Positions 61,517 through 64,000 of a DNA stretch of 64,000 nucleotides are shown here, piece by piece (within the stretch, counting starts at the first letter, position 1; every line of letters starts with the position of its first letter). The position numbers and the translations under genes were made by a program. The notes beneath the pieces are model-generated. The model searched no databases. It was not told the origin of the DNA and was given only the letters and a program-made list of their open reading frames with translations. Location of the stretch: contig NZ_CBDCBD010000003.1 of assembly GCF_965214215.1 (NCBI RefSeq), forward strand, positions 1,860,001-1,924,000, read 5' to 3'. Origin of the DNA: Poriferisodalis sp965214215 (lineage in GTDB: Bacteria; Actinomycetota; Acidimicrobiia; Acidimicrobiales; Poriferisodalaceae).

Positions 61517-64000
61517 GTGTTCCTTCGTTCCCTGACGCTGTCCGGTTTCAAGTCGTTTGCAGACACCACAACGCTCACCTTCGAGCCGGGCGTCACCGTG
61601 GTGGTGGGTCCCAACGGCAGCGGCAAGTCGAACGTCGTCGACGCCATCGCATGGGTGCTCGGCGCGCAAGGTCCCCGCACGCTGCGAGGCCAGCGGATGG
61701 ACGACGTCGTCTTCGCGGGAACTGATCGACGGACGGCTCTAGGCCGCGCACAGGTCACCTTGGTCATCGACAACGAGTCGAGGACCCTGCCCACCCAGAC
61801 CGCCGAAGTGGCCATCACTCGCACCTTGTTCCGCTCAGGCGAATCGGAATACGCGCTCAACGGGACGCCCTGCCGGCTGCTCGACCTGCAAGAACTGCTG
61901 AACGATGCCGGGGTCGGACGGCAGCAGCACATCATCGTGGCACAAGGCCAGATCACCCAAGTCCTCGCTGCCCGCCCCGAAGAACGACGCGCGCTGATCG
62001 AGGAGGCGGCGGGCGTGCTGAAGTTCCGTCGTCGCAAGGAGCGTGCCGAGCGGCGGCTGGAAGGCACGCAGGCAAACGTGACGCGCCTCGTCGACCTGCA
62101 GAGCGAACTCCGCCGTCAGCTGCGGCCGCTCGAGCGGCAGGCCACCGCCGCCCGACGCCACCGCGAGATCAGCGCAGAGCTGGCTGAGCTGCGGCTCTAC
62201 AACGCGGGGCGCCAGCTCGCCGCGAGTTACCAGGCGCAGAGCGCCTCCGATGCTCGACGGGTCGATCTTGCGGCGCAACAGGACGCGGTGACATCGTCGA
62301 TTGCCGACATCGACCGGGCGATCGACGATGCGCAGTCACAGCTTGCCGAACTGACCGCAGAACCTGCTGATCGGCTGTCGCGAGTGGCATCGCTGTCGGA
62401 ACGGGCACGCGGTCTCAGCGGTCAAACCTCTGAACGGATGCGATCGGTCGAACGCGAGCGCAATGCCTTGCTCGACTCCGACGTGGTGGCGACGCTGACC
62501 GATGAACATGCACGGGTGTCAGCTGAGCTGACCGCCCTCGACGCAGCAGCGGTGTCGTCCGCGCCGTCGGGGGGCATAGACGAACAGGTCCATTCGGGCG
62601 TCGGCGCCGACTCCGAAGTCGACGAGGTCGCTGCAAGCGCAGCCGACCACGACCACCGGGAGGCCGAAGCGCGCCTCGCGGCCGCCGCTGCATCACTGTC
62701 GCACGCCGATGAACAGCAGCGGAAAGCCGCTGAGGAGCTGCAGCATTGGATCGGAAGATTTGAGGCACTGGCGTCCGCTGTCGCCGCCGCCCGCACCGAC
62801 TCGGGCGCAGCGGTGCTCGACGACGTGGCTGGGGTGGTCGGCGCGCTCGGCGAGCTGGTGATCATCGACGACGGCTGGGAGGCGGCGGCGGAGGCTGCCG
62901 CAGATGGGTCGCTCTCGGCGGTCGTCGTGCGTGATGACGACGCGGCCGCCGCGGCGCTAGCAGCGCTTGCCGACACCGATGGGAGCGGCTCGGTGATCTC
63001 ACTCAGCAATCTGGCGGCTGCCCACGACCCGGGCCGCCCGGCCGAGCGCTCGCCGCCGGGCGCGAACGAGGAGTTGGTGCGGCCCCACATACAGGTCGCC
63101 CCTGACGCGCCGGAGTGGTGCCGCGGCCAACTCGGGACGTTGCTCGATGCCATCGTCGCTGGGGCCGTCTGCGTAACCGGCGATTGGTCCAGCGCCTATG
63201 ACCGTGTGCTGGCAGCGCGCACGGCCGACGATGCCGTGTTCGTCACAGCCAGCGGCGACCGGTTCGGACCCCACCGCTGGCGGATTGGCAGCACGGGGCC
63301 GGCGGCGGCCACGGCGGCACTCGACGTCGCACGCGCACGCATCGACGAGCTGACGCACCACCAGCAGGCAGCGGCCTCGGCGTGGACCTCGGCGCGGCAG
63401 GCGCACCAGACGGCCTTCGAAGCAACCCGAGAGACACAACGCACCGCCGAGAACCTTCGACGCCGGGCGGCCACAGCAGCAGCCCAGCAAGCCGCGCGGA
63501 ATCAGGCGTTCGAGGACCGAGCTGCCGCGCAGGAGCAACGCCGGTCAGTGCTCAACGAACGGCTCGGGACCATTGCGCGGCGTCTGAAGGGCCATGAGAG
63601 CTCTCGTGCGGCTGCATCCGCCCGGCTGGAGCGGGCAGAGGCCATCGTGTCGGGGCTGGATCGTCTGGCGCTGTTGCTCTCGGAGCGCCGCCAACGCCTC
63701 GATGCCGAAGCAAAGCGGCTGCGCTCACGCAACGACTCCCGCATTGAGTTGGTGCGCCAGCTGACAGAGCGCCTCGATGCGCTCCGGCGCGAGCGGGACG
63801 CGGCTTTGTCGCGTCAGGAGCACTTGCGCACCGGACTCGCAGCGTTGGACGTCGCCGATGCCGAAGCTCGTACCAAGCGCGACGCCCTCGTAGAGATGCT
63901 GCGAACGGAGTTCTCCGCAGACCCCGCAGCGGCACTCGCTGCACCGCCACCGCCGCTGCCCGACGGGGTCACGGCCATCGCTCACGAGCGAACGCTGCGC
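61517..64000 (+). CDS. smc: Chromosome segregation protein SMC (3' end cut by window edge)
   Basis: The first 828 residues of SMC. The N-terminal ATPase half has SLTLSGFKSFADTTTL, Walker A VVVGPNGSGKSNVVDAIAWV and the Q-loop IIVAQGQITQVL. A long coiled coil (about 170-420) leads to the hinge (about 425-580, VVGALGELVIIDDGWEAAA), then a second coiled coil starts. The signature motif and Walker B lie beyond the edge. SMC forms the condensin ring with ScpA/ScpB. The GTG at 61517 fits the family start (FLRSLTLSGFKSFAD). Confidence 0.96.
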   Translation, partial: MFLRSLTLSGFKSFADTTTLTFEPGVTVVVGPNGSGKSNVVDAIAWVLGAQGPRTLRGQRMDDVVFAGTDRRTALGRAQVTLVIDNESRTLPTQTAEVAITRTLFRSGESEYALNGTPCRLLDLQELLNDAGVGRQQHIIVAQGQITQVLAARPEERRALIEEAAGVLKFRRRKERAERRLEGTQANVTRLVDLQSELRRQLRPLERQATAARRHREISAELAELRLYNAGRQLAASYQAQSASDARRVDLAAQQDAVTSSIADIDRAIDDAQSQLAELTAEPADRLSRVASLSERARGLSGQTSERMRSVERERNALLDSDVVATLTDEHARVSAELTALDAAAVSSAPSGGIDEQVHSGVGADSEVDEVAASAADHDHREAEARLAAAAASLSHADEQQRKAAEELQHWIGRFEALASAVAAARTDSGAAVLDDVAGVVGALGELVIIDDGWEAAAEAAADGSLSAVVVRDDDAAAAALAALADTDGSGSVISLSNLAAAHDPGRPAERSPPGANEELVRPHIQVAPDAPEWCRGQLGTLLDAIVAGAVCVTGDWSSAYDRVLAARTADDAVFVTASGDRFGPHRWRIGSTGPAAATAALDVARARIDELTHHQQAAASAWTSARQAHQTAFEATRETQRTAENLRRRAATAAAQQAARNQAFEDRAAAQEQRRSVLNERLGTIARRLKGHESSRAAASARLERAEAIVSGLDRLALLLSERRQRLDAEAKRLRSRNDSRIELVRQLTERLDALRRERDAALSRQEHLRTGLAALDVADAEARTKRDALVEMLRTEFSADPAAALAAPPPPLPDGVTAIAHERTLR

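Overview
The window is about 64 kb of high-GC chromosome. GTG and TTG starts are frequent and four-base ATGA/GTGA gene overlaps are common. Gene content points to an actinobacterium, most likely an Acidimicrobiia-type lineage (inference, no marker gene seen). Supporting features are a NucS/EndoMS mismatch nuclease, two luciferase-like oxidoreductases of the kind that use F420, a mycothiol-dependent-isomerase-fold protein, a type 1c-like methionine aminopeptidase with a proline-rich extension, GTP-dependent PEP carboxykinase, and a 13E12-type DUF222/HNH nuclease. No tRNA, rRNA, CRISPR array, prophage or intact insertion sequence was found.

Left part (1-31 kb) is metabolic. It starts with a DnaQ-type exonuclease fused to a BRCT domain (cut by the window edge) and a voltage-sensor-only membrane protein. 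Next come a TauD dioxygenase/DUF1330/RidA unit facing a 2-keto-4-pentenoate hydratase-like gene, and an MFS exporter. A five-gene minus-strand unit follows (two half-size hotdog dehydratases, LLM oxidoreductase, MDMPI-fold protein, DUF3237). After that are msrA, a second LLM enzyme, two LysM lipoproteins with a PAP2 phosphatase and map, a class III CoA-transferase, two crotonase-fold enzymes, a HIT protein, coaA, a geranylgeranyl-reductase-like flavoprotein and a VanW protein with a very acidic tail. An SDR + MaoC pair resembles the two halves of a peroxisomal-type multifunctional beta-oxidation enzyme. nucS, a metallo-beta-lactamase-fold hydrolase and a PEP-utilising swivelling-domain protein without an ATP-grasp domain complete this part. 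Together these suggest an organism that degrades fatty-acyl or aromatic/steroid-like carboxylates through CoA thioesters.

Middle part (31-50 kb) holds a four-gene polar amino-acid ABC transporter (SBP, two unusually long permeases, ATPase), a HAD hydrolase, the ABC-F translation factor EttA, exonuclease III, a UvrD-type helicase, a BtuF-like protein, an alpha-methylacyl-CoA racemase, a DUF4145-like protein, the DUF222/HNH nuclease and pckG.

Right part (50.5-64 kb) is a conserved housekeeping block: cold-shock-like protein, FakA-like DAK2 kinase, recG, rsmD, coaD, a coiled-coil protein, DUF177, rpmF, plsX, acpP, rnc, an Fpg/Nei-like protein and smc (cut by the right edge). It links lipid synthesis, ribosome maturation and chromosome maintenance. 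The Fpg-like protein lacks the catalytic N-terminal proline and half of its zinc-finger cysteines.

The most unusual structure in the window is repetitive DNA. A dispersed element of about 70-95 bp occurs in at least five clear and three weaker copies, almost always in short intergenic gaps, with one copy forming the 3' coding end of rnc. Separately, several genes carry tandem or direct repeats at their 3' end: 42-bp, 4 x 30-bp and 74-bp-spaced duplications, a GACGC-rich hairpin cluster, a 30-bp array and a 3.3 x 71-bp array. Some of these copy the stop codon itself. No single new multi-gene system is evident; the repeat families and the altered Fpg homologue are the best leads.
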